NCBI GenBank assembly: GCA_015686845.1
Contig: JADPRS010000021.1
Location: forward strand, 1 to 64,000
Source of the DNA: Lutibacter sp. B2
GTDB lineage: Bacteria > Bacillota > Clostridia > Peptostreptococcales > Thermotaleaceae
Direction of reading: 5' to 3'
DNA: 64,000 nt
Part shown: positions 45,256 to 53,900 of the stretch, in pieces
Numbering within the stretch: position 1 is the stretch's first letter
Layout of the letters: each line of letters opens with the position of its first letter
Made by a program: the position numbers and the translations under genes
Notes under the pieces: model-generated
Database searches by the model: none
Seen by the model: the letters and a program-made list of their open reading frames with translations, nothing else
Told to the model about the DNA's origin: nothing

Positions 45256-46641
45256 ATGAAAAATAATATAGTTTACCCTTATATGCCCAATAGTGTTGAA
45301 AGCATAAAGAAAGAAATGATGGAGGAATTAGGCATTCAAAAAGTGGAAGAATTGTATTCGGATATCCCAGATCATTTAAGATTTAAGGGAAAGATGAACT
45401 TACCAGAACCTTTATTATCAGAGATTGAGCTAAAGGAACATGTACAAGGATTATTAGAAAAGAATATTTCTTGTAATGATTATCCTAGCTTTTTAGGAGC
45501 AGGATGCTATCAACATTATGTACCTGCTATTTGTGATGAGATTAATAGTAGAAGCGAATTTTTAACAGCCTATTGTGGGGATACTTATGCTGATCATGGA
45601 AAGTGTCAGGCCATTTTTGAATTTACCAGTTTGATGGGTGAACTTGTAGACATGGATGTTGTTGCTTTGCCTACTTATGATGGAGGGCAGGCAATTTGTA
45701 CTTCTTTGCGTATGGCAAATCGTATTACAGATAGAAAAGAATTGCTTGTTCCAAGAACGATGAATCCTGAAATTTTTATACAACTGAAAGAATTTGTTGA
45801 TTTTATGGATATAAAATTTATCGATTATGATCATAAATCAGGTCAAATGAATATTGAGGATTTAAAGAATAAGATTTCATATCAGACAGCTGCTGTTTTT
45901 ATAGAAAATCCTTCCTATTTAGGATTTATAGAAGAAAAGGGAGCGGAAATTTCTAAAATCGTTCATGAAAATGGAGCTTTATTTGTTGTTTCAGCAGCGC
46001 CTGATAGTCTGGGTGTTTTAGAATCGCCTGCAAACTATGGAGCAGATGTTGTTTGTGGAGATATTCAATCTCTTGGAATGCATATGGGCTTTGGAAGTGG
46101 TCAATCTGGATATATTGCAAGTAAAAATGACCCTAAGTTCATAATGAATTTTCCAAATCATTTTTATAGCTTATATACAAATGAGCAAGGTGAATTTGGT
46201 TTCTCACGTTCACTAAATGAAAGAACAAGTTATGGAAGCAGAGAAAATGCTATTGAGTATCTGGGCACAAATACAGGATTATGGGCAATTACAGCAGGGG
46301 TATATTTATCCCTCATGGGACCACTGGGAATGTATGAATTGGGCGAAAATATCATGTATAAGAGTCATTATGCACAAAAGATATTATCTGAACTAAAAGG
46401 TGTAAAGATTTTATTTAATGAGAGCACAAACTTTAAAGAATTTATTGTAAACTTTGATGGAACGGGTAAGGGTGTAGTAGAAATAAATAAAGAATTATTA
46501 AAAAGGGGTATTTTTGGAGGGAAAGATTTATGCGGAGAATTTAAAGAACTTGGTAATAGTGCTTTATTTTGTGTAACAGAAATCATGAAGAAGTCAGACA
46601 TAGATCGATTAGCAAAAGAATTATCAGAAATTATTAGTTGA
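45256..46641 (+). CDS. Glycine dehydrogenase (decarboxylating) subunit 1-like protein
   Basis: A 461-residue protein of the GcvPA group: YMPNSVESIKKEMMEELG at the N-terminus, FLGAGCYQHYVPA, and ALPTYDGGQAI. GcvPA is the non-PLP half of the two-subunit glycine decarboxylase (P-protein). The region usually reading PYQPEISQG is here DTYADHGKCQAI, a sizeable departure from canonical GcvPA. The subunit 2-like gene follows directly; the T and H protein genes do not. Confidence 0.85.
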   Translation: MKNNIVYPYMPNSVESIKKEMMEELGIQKVEELYSDIPDHLRFKGKMNLPEPLLSEIELKEHVQGLLEKNISCNDYPSFLGAGCYQHYVPAICDEINSRSEFLTAYCGDTYADHGKCQAIFEFTSLMGELVDMDVVALPTYDGGQAICTSLRMANRITDRKELLVPRTMNPEIFIQLKEFVDFMDIKFIDYDHKSGQMNIEDLKNKISYQTAAVFIENPSYLGFIEEKGAEISKIVHENGALFVVSAAPDSLGVLESPANYGADVVCGDIQSLGMHMGFGSGQSGYIASKNDPKFIMNFPNHFYSLYTNEQGEFGFSRSLNERTSYGSRENAIEYLGTNTGLWAITAGVYLSLMGPLGMYELGENIMYKSHYAQKILSELKGVKILFNESTNFKEFIVNFDGTGKGVVEINKELLKRGIFGGKDLCGEFKELGNSALFCVTEIMKKSDIDRLAKELSEIIS

Positions 46642-46682
46642 TTATATCCAATCCTTAAAATGATATGAGAGGAGTGGTATGT

Positions 46683-48230
46683 ATGGCGAAAGATTTTAAA
46701 TTGAGAAATTATCATCAAGCAAAATGGGATGAACCAATTATATTTGAATTAAGTTCACCTGGGCAAAGGGGTATTTTACTTCCTAAGATAGATCAGGAAA
46801 TAAAGGATACAGTAGGTGATATGAAAGATTTATTACCAAAAACAATGAGCAGAAAAAAGAAACCCAATTTACCAGAGATCGCTCAACCTCAAGTTTTAAG
46901 ACATTATCTAAGGTTATCACAGGAAACACTTGGACAGGAGTTAAATATTGATATAGGTCTTGGAACCTGCACCATGAAGTATAGTCCAAAAATTAATGAA
47001 ACATTTGTTAAAAACCACAAATTTTCAGAACTTCATCCTTTTCAAGATGAAGAAACCCTTCAAGGTGTTTTAGAAATTATTTATAAATTTGAAGGGTTCT
47101 TGAAAGAAATATCAGGAATGGATGCATTTTCATTCCAACCAGGGGGTGGCGGGCAAGGTGTTTATTCAAATGCATCTATTCTGAAAGCATATCATAAAGA
47201 TCATGGAGAAGGAAAACAAAGAGATGAAATAATAACAACAATGCTATCTCATCCAGTCAATGCAGCTGCACCTCGTACAAAAGGATTTAAAGTAATTACA
47301 CTGATGCCTACTGAAACAGGATATCCAGATATAGAGTCACTAAAAGCAGTTGTTTCTGAAAGAACGGCTGGGATGTTTATAACCAATCCTGAAGACACGG
47401 GTATATTTAATCCAATCATCCATGAGTTTGTAGATATTGTCCATAAGGCAGGAGGGTTATGTATCTATGATCAAGCAGATGCAAATGGCTTATTTGGAAT
47501 TGCAAGAGCAAAAGAAGCAGGAATCGATATGTGTCACTTTAATTTACATAAAGCTTTTTCATCACCCCATGGTAGCATGGGACCAGGTTGTGGTGCTCAA
47601 GGGGTAACTGAAAAATTAGCAAAGTATTTACCCGTACCTGTTATTAAATATGATGGTAAAAAATATTTCCTTGATTATGATCATAAAGATAGTATTGGGA
47701 AAGTAAGATCATTTTATGGAGCTATAGCAGTAGTAGTTAGGGCGTATGCATGGATTATGGCTATTGGAGCAGATGGATTAAAAGAGGTATCGGAGTTATC
47801 CATCTTAAATAATAATTATTTAATGAAGAAATTTTTACAAGAAGTAAAAGGGATTGGTATGCCATGGGCAAAAGGAAAGAATCGATTAGAGCAAGTACGA
47901 TATAGTTGGGAAAAACTTAAAGAAGACACAGGTGTAGGAACAGATGATATTGACAGAAGAAGTATGGATTATGGCCTTCAAGGTTACTTCCAAAGTCATC
48001 ATCCATGGATAATACAAGAACCATTTACCCCAGAATGTAATGAAACATATGCAAAACAAGAATTGGATGAGTACTTTCAGATATTCAAGAAAATATCTGA
48101 AGAAGCTTATACAGATTCTGAATTAGTAAAAACAGCACCACATAATGGATCTATTTCTTTCATACAAACTGGAGAAATAACAGATCCTGAAAATTTAGTA
48201 GTGACTTGGAGAGTTTATAAGAAAAATTAA
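46683..48230 (+). CDS. Glycine dehydrogenase (decarboxylating) subunit 2-like protein
   Basis: A 515-residue PLP-binding partner of the GcvPB group. The PLP lysine lies in HFNLHKAFSSPHGSMGPGCG, close to the canonical NLHKTFSTPHGGGGPGSG, with DQADANGLFG upstream. Members carry out glycine decarboxylation onto lipoyl H-protein. It is some 25-30 residues longer than usual. I chose the ATG at 46683 (GAGAGGAG eight bases upstream) over 46665. The variant lysine loop and missing gcvT/gcvH leave open a different amino-acid substrate. Confidence 0.85.
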   Translation: MAKDFKLRNYHQAKWDEPIIFELSSPGQRGILLPKIDQEIKDTVGDMKDLLPKTMSRKKKPNLPEIAQPQVLRHYLRLSQETLGQELNIDIGLGTCTMKYSPKINETFVKNHKFSELHPFQDEETLQGVLEIIYKFEGFLKEISGMDAFSFQPGGGGQGVYSNASILKAYHKDHGEGKQRDEIITTMLSHPVNAAAPRTKGFKVITLMPTETGYPDIESLKAVVSERTAGMFITNPEDTGIFNPIIHEFVDIVHKAGGLCIYDQADANGLFGIARAKEAGIDMCHFNLHKAFSSPHGSMGPGCGAQGVTEKLAKYLPVPVIKYDGKKYFLDYDHKDSIGKVRSFYGAIAVVVRAYAWIMAIGADGLKEVSELSILNNNYLMKKFLQEVKGIGMPWAKGKNRLEQVRYSWEKLKEDTGVGTDDIDRRSMDYGLQGYFQSHHPWIIQEPFTPECNETYAKQELDEYFQIFKKISEEAYTDSELVKTAPHNGSISFIQTGEITDPENLVVTWRVYKKN

Positions 48231-48263
48231 GGCTTCTGGATATATCCAAGAAGCCTTTGTTTT
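48229..48263. terminator. Terminator between convergent genes
   Basis: AAGGCTTCTGGATAT and its complement (12 pairs), followed by TTTGTTTT. It overlaps both stop codons and probably serves both strands. Confidence 0.8.
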
Positions 48264-48726
48264 ATTTACTCATACATTGCATAGCACGCATTTTACAAGC
48301 TTCTGCTTCACACATATGAGCCATATATCTATTCATATGCTCCATATAGCATAACTGACTCTTATCCTGCATTTCACCCATCATTGGATAAGGCATAGGC
48401 ATCATACCCATTCCTGGGTTCATACCCATGTCAGGACCCATTCCCATTCCTGGATTCATACCCATTTGTGGATGCATTGGGCATGGGTAAGGATTTTCCA
48501 TTTCACCCATCATTGGATAAGGCGTAGGCATCATACCCATTCCCGGGCCCATACCCATGCCAGGATGCATTGGGCATGGATATGGATTTTCCATTTCACC
48601 CATCATTGGATAAGGCATAGGCATCATACCCATACCAGGATTCATTCCCATGCCAGGCATTTGCCCATACATTGGATATTCACTATACATATCCTGATCT
48701 TGCATACAATTTTTTTCATGTTCCAT
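48262..48726 (-). CDS. Methionine-rich tandem-repeat protein
   Basis: A 154-residue low-complexity protein, roughly a quarter methionine, rich in Pro, Gly and Tyr. A repeat of about 31 residues (93 bases) built from GMGMMPxPYPMMGEMENPYPCPMHP occurs fully twice and partly a third time. The ends are non-repetitive and Cys-containing (EKNCMQDQ; EAEACKMRAMQC). No signal peptide. Possibilities are a spore-coat or crust protein, or a copper/soft-metal binding or oxidant-scavenging protein; the sequence cannot decide. GGGAGG lies before the ATG. Confidence 0.75.
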   Translation of the reverse strand: MEHEKNCMQDQDMYSEYPMYGQMPGMGMNPGMGMMPMPYPMMGEMENPYPCPMHPGMGMGPGMGMMPTPYPMMGEMENPYPCPMHPQMGMNPGMGMGPDMGMNPGMGMMPMPYPMMGEMQDKSQLCYMEHMNRYMAHMCEAEACKMRAMQCMSK

Positions 48727-48853
48727 ATAAATTTCCTCCCTTTAGTCAATTTAAAATAATCATTGTAATAACAAAATATGCATATGCATGGGATTGTGAT
48801 ACAAAAAAATAAAAAAAGGGTAAAACTTCAAGTATGTAGAAATAACTAAAGAT

Positions 48854-50911
48854 ATGGAGGTGAGTAGGATCAAGTACATAGATGTAGAAAAAAAAGTGTT
48901 AAACAATGACTTTGTAGGGAAGGGTATATTAATAAGTGGAAAAAGAGGTAGTGGAAAGACTACTTTAGCGATAGAAAAATATAAGCACTTAATAAATAAA
49001 GAAAAAGTAAAGAGTGAGAATATCTTGTGTTTATATATGAATAGATTTCAATCACTGAAATGGAAAGAAGAATTAGTATTTAATAAGGTGGGGGCTGTTA
49101 ATACCCTTTCCTATTTAGGATTCATAAGAAAAGAGCTGATTAAATATTGGCCAATAGTAACGGAAAACTGTAAAGAAATGAATAAGAATTTATTAAAACC
49201 CAAATTTATGAGTACAGATGTATCGAATTATATGATGAAAATGCTTGTTGATTATTATAGAGGTCAAAAAAATTGGTTTTTAGATCTTAATACTTCTTCT
49301 ATAAATATAGCAAAATCAATTATTTCCAATATGAATTATTCAGCAGTTTCGTCTGTTCCATTTGAGCAAATTGGAAATAGACTGTTTTACTCAATTGAAA
49401 TTAGTGATTTAACGAAAAAACAAACCTATGATGAAATAGATAAAATAACGAGCTATTATAGATCTAGATTAATACCTAATGGAATAGTAGATTATGGATT
49501 AAGTATATCTGTGTATAATGAATATTTATTGTCAGATAAAACATATCAAAATATATTGAAAAAGAGAATTGATTATGTAATGATAGATAATTTTGAAGAA
49601 ATATCTCCAGTCGTAGGAAATTTATTAAATATAATTATGCCTTCATCTAAAAAAAACTATTTTTTCAAAAATCCAGAAGGTGGATTTTGGAATTTTTATG
49701 GAGCAGATAAAAAACATATAGAAAAAAATTTAAACTGGGATATTGAAGAAATATCAATAGAGGAAGAATTTTTATCTAGGAAAGAATTGATCTGTTTTGC
49801 AGAAAACTTGGAAAAGATTTTGATCACCAATAAAAAAATAGATAAAAGAATTACAGCACCCATATATATGGATCTTTCAGCTCAGTTTAGAAATGAAATG
49901 ATTACTAACGTTTGTGAGAAAATAAATACATTAGTAGAACAAGGACAAGCCCCTGAAGATATATGTATAATCTCACCCAATAATGATTTGTTATTGATTC
50001 ATGAAATTAAAAAACTTTTGAAATCTAAGAAAATAAATCTGTTTTTAACTTCGAAAAAAGATCGACTGATTGAAAATAGTTTTATACATGGACTTATTGT
50101 ATTGGCAGTCTTATGTAATAAATATGAAAATATAAAATTGACAGTAGATGATTATAGAATATTTTTTTCATTTATTTTAGAAACGAATCCATTGAAAATT
50201 TCTGCATTATCAAAATTAGTATATGAAAATAATGAACTTATTGAAATGGACCAAGAAATAGATCATTCAAAATATAAGTATTTAAAAGAGTGGATAGAGA
50301 AATATAGACTTGAAAATATAAGTTTAGAAGAATTCTTTAGAATTGCTTACTTAGAAATATTGATTACACTAAAGGGTGCCAATGAGAATATACACTATGT
50401 AAAAAAGCTCATAGAAAGTGCAGAAGACTTTATAAATGTGATTAGTGATTTTGATACGATAAAAAATGTGGATGAAAAATTTATAGATTTTATTATGAAT
50501 GGAGCAGTAGACTTCTCTTCTTTAAATGAAATAAAAGAAACTTTTATAAATGGAAACTATATAACACTAACAAGTCCATACACATTTGTTAATTCTAATA
50601 TGTCTAGTAAAATTCAAATATGGGTAGATATAAATAGTGATATGTGGGTTATGAGAAATAAGAAAGAAATTACAAATCCGTATGTTTTGAAAAATAATTG
50701 GAAGGAGTATCAGGTGTATACAGATGAGATGGAAAGAGAGCATATCAATAATAATGTAGGATCACTTTTAAATGGAATGATAAAAAAATGTAGTAAGGCA
50801 ATATACATATATGGAAGCGAATATTCCATCAAGGGATATCAGCAGCAAAATATTTTGTGTGATGCAATCATAGATACTTTAAATGAAACAGGTGATAATT
50901 ATGAAGTATAG
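48854..50911 (+). CDS. Helicase-like ATPase subunit with degenerate Walker B (AddB/UvrD-related)
   Basis: A 685-residue P-loop protein of superfamily 1 helicase appearance. Walker A is SGKRGSGKTT (28-37). The motif II region reads YVMIDNFEEISP where active helicases have DExQD, so the catalytic Glu is missing. Motif VI and the usual RecB/UvrD C-terminal motifs are not recognisable. It resembles inactivated helicase subunits such as AddB or RecC. The ATG at 48854 has no ribosome-binding site of its own; GGAGGTGAG at 48856-48864 points to an in-frame ATC at 48869. Overlaps the helicase gene by 11 bases. Confidence 0.75.
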   Translation: MEVSRIKYIDVEKKVLNNDFVGKGILISGKRGSGKTTLAIEKYKHLINKEKVKSENILCLYMNRFQSLKWKEELVFNKVGAVNTLSYLGFIRKELIKYWPIVTENCKEMNKNLLKPKFMSTDVSNYMMKMLVDYYRGQKNWFLDLNTSSINIAKSIISNMNYSAVSSVPFEQIGNRLFYSIEISDLTKKQTYDEIDKITSYYRSRLIPNGIVDYGLSISVYNEYLLSDKTYQNILKKRIDYVMIDNFEEISPVVGNLLNIIMPSSKKNYFFKNPEGGFWNFYGADKKHIEKNLNWDIEEISIEEEFLSRKELICFAENLEKILITNKKIDKRITAPIYMDLSAQFRNEMITNVCEKINTLVEQGQAPEDICIISPNNDLLLIHEIKKLLKSKKINLFLTSKKDRLIENSFIHGLIVLAVLCNKYENIKLTVDDYRIFFSFILETNPLKISALSKLVYENNELIEMDQEIDHSKYKYLKEWIEKYRLENISLEEFFRIAYLEILITLKGANENIHYVKKLIESAEDFINVISDFDTIKNVDEKFIDFIMNGAVDFSSLNEIKETFINGNYITLTSPYTFVNSNMSSKIQIWVDINSDMWVMRNKKEITNPYVLKNNWKEYQVYTDEMEREHINNNVGSLLNGMIKKCSKAIYIYGSEYSIKGYQQQNILCDAIIDTLNETGDNYEV

Positions 50912-53054
50912 AATTGATCAAGAGCCTATTATGGAATATGAAGGGGGTACTATGGCGGTCCCTGCTGTTCCAGGGGCAGGAAAAACCTTTATTGTAGCTA
51001 ATTTAGTTGCAAAACTCATAGAACAGCAAAAGAATAAGCCAGGAAAGATTTTGATCGTAACTTATATGAATAGTGCTGTTAATAATTTTAAATCTAGAAT
51101 TGCTAAGATTCTTGAAAAAAAAGGGATTTTAGGTAATAAAGAGTTTGAAGTTATGACCATCCATAGTTTGGCACTAAAAGTATTAAAAGATAGACCAGAT
51201 ATCGTTTTGGTCAATGAAGATTTTATGGTTGTAGATGATATACAACAAAATATACATTTAAATGAGGCTGTTGATGAATGGTTAAGAAAAGGTGGAGAAA
51301 ATGTATTTAGAAGTTTTTTGAAAAATCCTCATAGCAAAAAAGATTATGATAAATGGAAAATAGAATTTCAAAGGGTTATATCTACTTTGATTAGCAAATT
51401 AAAATTAAATGATATTACCCCGTCTAAATTTAATGAATTGATGAAAGGAAATTATGATCATTTAATAAAAGCTCTTGCCATTATATATATGCTTTATGAT
51501 AAAAAATTAAAGTTAGAGGGATTGATAGATTATGACGATATTTTAAATTTAGCATATAAAATATTGGAAAAAGATAAAAAAGCGAGAGAAAAGTTTCAAA
51601 ATAAATATACGTATATATTTGAAGATGAATGCCAAGATTCCAATATTGTACAATGTCAAATATTAAAGTTATTGTCTAAAAAAAATAATAATCTAGTAAA
51701 AGTAGGAGATATAAACCAAAGTATAACAGGCACTTTTTCCTCCTCAAGTCCAGAGTTTTTTAAGTCCTTTTGTAAAGAAGTCGAGCATAAAAAAGTCATG
51801 GATATGGCAAGTAGAAGTTCAAAAGATATTATAGATTTGGCTAATTATCTAGTGGATTTTGTAATAAAAGAACATCCAACACCAGACTGTAGAGAAGCAT
51901 TAGTAGACCAAAAGGTAAAAGAAGTGCCTAAAGGCTCTTGGGGAGAAAACCCTAAACCTAACAGTTATAATATATCAATAAATAGTGTTTACTCATGGGA
52001 GCAAGAGATAGAATATACGATAAAGAGGATAAAGGAATTTAAAGGTGAATATCCAGATAAAACAATAGGCGTATTAGTTCCTTTTAACGGCCATGTGAAT
52101 GAGATAGCATTAAAACTAAAACAAGAAAATATAGAGTATGATGAGCTAAGTGGCAATTCGGAAAGAAAAGTTAAAGTTGCTAAGACATTAGGATCTATAT
52201 TCAAATTTTTATCAAAACCACATGATATAACGAGACTTGTAAATCTAATAGATGATTTATTTGAACACAAAGATATGGAGAATAAAAAGATTTTATTAGA
52301 ATCATTGTTATCCTATAGTACAGAAGATATATTGTATCCTGTAGATGGACTATTAGAAAATAAAATGTTTCTAAAGGCTAGAAAGGATATCGTTCATATA
52401 AGAGAAATTTTAGAAAAAAATCAAAATTCTCCAGCTAAATTGGTGTTAGAAATAGGGGATCTATTGGAATTTGAATCAGAAGATAAAGCTATGGCAGAAG
52501 CAGTCGCATTTTACATAAGAAATTCATTAAATAACAATCCTAGATTTACGTTTGAAGACATAGCACATGAACTAATAGAAAATAGTCAGGTGTTATTTAG
52601 ACATATGGCAGATATGATCTATGAATTAAACGGGTATGAACCTACACCAGATAGAGTAACACTATGTACTTATCATAAATCAAAAGGGTTAGAATGGGAC
52701 TGTGTATTTTTACTTGGATTTACAGGATATAACTTTCCTTCTTTGTTAAGCGATTATATACGTTCAGAAGCTTGGTATTTAAAAACCTACTATAGGAATC
52801 CAGCAGCAATAGGGAAATTTTTGATAGATCAATTAATAGGAGAAAAAACAAAAGGAAATCCAGTATTAGATGCAAAAGTAAGTATCATAAATGAAAAAAT
52901 TAGACTTCTTTATGTAGCCATTACACGTGCAAAAGAATTCCTTGTTTTAATAAGTCATAAGCATAATACGATTCTAGATAAAGATGAAAAAGTATCTTTA
53001 TACTTCAATAAATTACAGGAATATATAGATCATCAAAGGAGTAAAAAATTATGA
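50901..53054 (+). CDS. UvrD/Rep-family ATP-dependent DNA helicase
   Basis: A 717-residue superfamily 1A helicase with all key motifs: Walker A VPGAGKT (23-29), motif II FEDECQDS, motif III VGDINQSI, motif V TYHKSKGLEWDCV and motif VI LLYVAITRAKEFL. It should translocate on single-stranded DNA. It lacks the nuclease domain of AddA; the nuclease is encoded separately just downstream with a four-base overlap. The ATG at 50901 is chosen over 50883 because ACAGGTGAT precedes it. Confidence 0.88.
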   Translation: MKYRIDQEPIMEYEGGTMAVPAVPGAGKTFIVANLVAKLIEQQKNKPGKILIVTYMNSAVNNFKSRIAKILEKKGILGNKEFEVMTIHSLALKVLKDRPDIVLVNEDFMVVDDIQQNIHLNEAVDEWLRKGGENVFRSFLKNPHSKKDYDKWKIEFQRVISTLISKLKLNDITPSKFNELMKGNYDHLIKALAIIYMLYDKKLKLEGLIDYDDILNLAYKILEKDKKAREKFQNKYTYIFEDECQDSNIVQCQILKLLSKKNNNLVKVGDINQSITGTFSSSSPEFFKSFCKEVEHKKVMDMASRSSKDIIDLANYLVDFVIKEHPTPDCREALVDQKVKEVPKGSWGENPKPNSYNISINSVYSWEQEIEYTIKRIKEFKGEYPDKTIGVLVPFNGHVNEIALKLKQENIEYDELSGNSERKVKVAKTLGSIFKFLSKPHDITRLVNLIDDLFEHKDMENKKILLESLLSYSTEDILYPVDGLLENKMFLKARKDIVHIREILEKNQNSPAKLVLEIGDLLEFESEDKAMAEAVAFYIRNSLNNNPRFTFEDIAHELIENSQVLFRHMADMIYELNGYEPTPDRVTLCTYHKSKGLEWDCVFLLGFTGYNFPSLLSDYIRSEAWYLKTYYRNPAAIGKFLIDQLIGEKTKGNPVLDAKVSIINEKIRLLYVAITRAKEFLVLISHKHNTILDKDEKVSLYFNKLQEYIDHQRSKKL

Positions 53055-53797
53055 TAGATATAAGAAAACTTGATTATTTTTATTATAGTCAAAACTCTTT
53101 AAATACTTTTGAACAATGTCCATTAAAGTTCAAGTTAAAGTACATGGATAATATTAAGTGGAAAAAAGATGAGGATGAAAAATACTACGAAAATATGAAA
53201 ATAGGTTTAAATTATCACTTGCTGTGTGAACGATATTTTTCTAATATACCTATTCCTATATCTGAGAATGAAAAAAACCATAAAGAACTAAGTCAATGGA
53301 TAGACAATTTAAAAGAGATCGTCCCCATGGTAGATGAAAATATATATCTACCGGAATATGAAATAAAGATGATTAAAGATTCTATCAAGATACAAGCCAA
53401 ATATGACTTAATAATCCTAAAGCCCAATAGAGAAATAGAGATTTGGGATTGGAAGACCGAAGACAGAAAGCTTAAAAAAAGTGAAATGGAAAATAGAATT
53501 CAAACCATTGTGTATATGTATATGATAAAGGAAAATGCAAAACAAATTTTTGATATAGAGATAGAATTTGAAAATATAAAAATGATATTTTGGCAACCGC
53601 ACTATAAAGAAGACAAGATCGTCATTGATTATTCTAAAGATCAGCATTTGAAAAATGAAGGGAAGATAAAAGATAATATAGAGCGAATATGTAATTATAA
53701 TTTTGAACCATTTTTTGATAAAGAATTATATAAAAAGAGCTGTAAATATTGTGAATTTAATTATTTGTGTAATATAAGTAAATTTTCAGCCCAATAG
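53051..53797 (+). CDS. PD-(D/E)XK nuclease with Fe-S cluster (Cas4/AddB-type)
   Basis: A 248-residue stand-alone nuclease. His in GLNYHLLCERYF, Asp in AKYDLII, the WDWKTED core (D-x-K) and the QTIVYMY motif make up the RecB-family active site. Cys23 (FEQCPLKF) with C231-x2-C234-x5-C240 at the end matches the iron-sulfur staple of AddB and Cas4. It overlaps the helicase gene by four bases. Together with the two helicase-like proteins it would make a three-subunit DNA end-processing complex. No cas genes or CRISPR repeats are in the window. Confidence 0.88.
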   Translation: MIDIRKLDYFYYSQNSLNTFEQCPLKFKLKYMDNIKWKKDEDEKYYENMKIGLNYHLLCERYFSNIPIPISENEKNHKELSQWIDNLKEIVPMVDENIYLPEYEIKMIKDSIKIQAKYDLIILKPNREIEIWDWKTEDRKLKKSEMENRIQTIVYMYMIKENAKQIFDIEIEFENIKMIFWQPHYKEDKIVIDYSKDQHLKNEGKIKDNIERICNYNFEPFFDKELYKKSCKYCEFNYLCNISKFSAQ

Positions 53798-53900
53798 AAT
53801 TGGGTGAAATCTCCTCATTTTATATATTTATCTTACCTTATTTTATATGTTATAATAAAATCGATAGACAAAAATCGACGAATAACGAGGTGAATAATAC

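Noticed and set aside
48395-48670. Tandem repeats as a CRISPR array
   Set aside because: The repeats are translated in frame within the methionine-rich protein, with no unique spacers of constant length and no cas genes other than a Cas4-like helicase-linked nuclease.
48466-48759. His-rich plus-strand frame opposite the methionine-rich gene
   Set aside because: It is the complement of ATG/CCC-rich repeat codons, lacks a ribosome-binding site, and the minus-strand gene has one.
53051-53797. The Fe-S nuclease as a Cas4 of a CRISPR system
   Set aside because: No repeats, cas1 or cas2 in the window; overlap with helicase genes points to DNA end processing.
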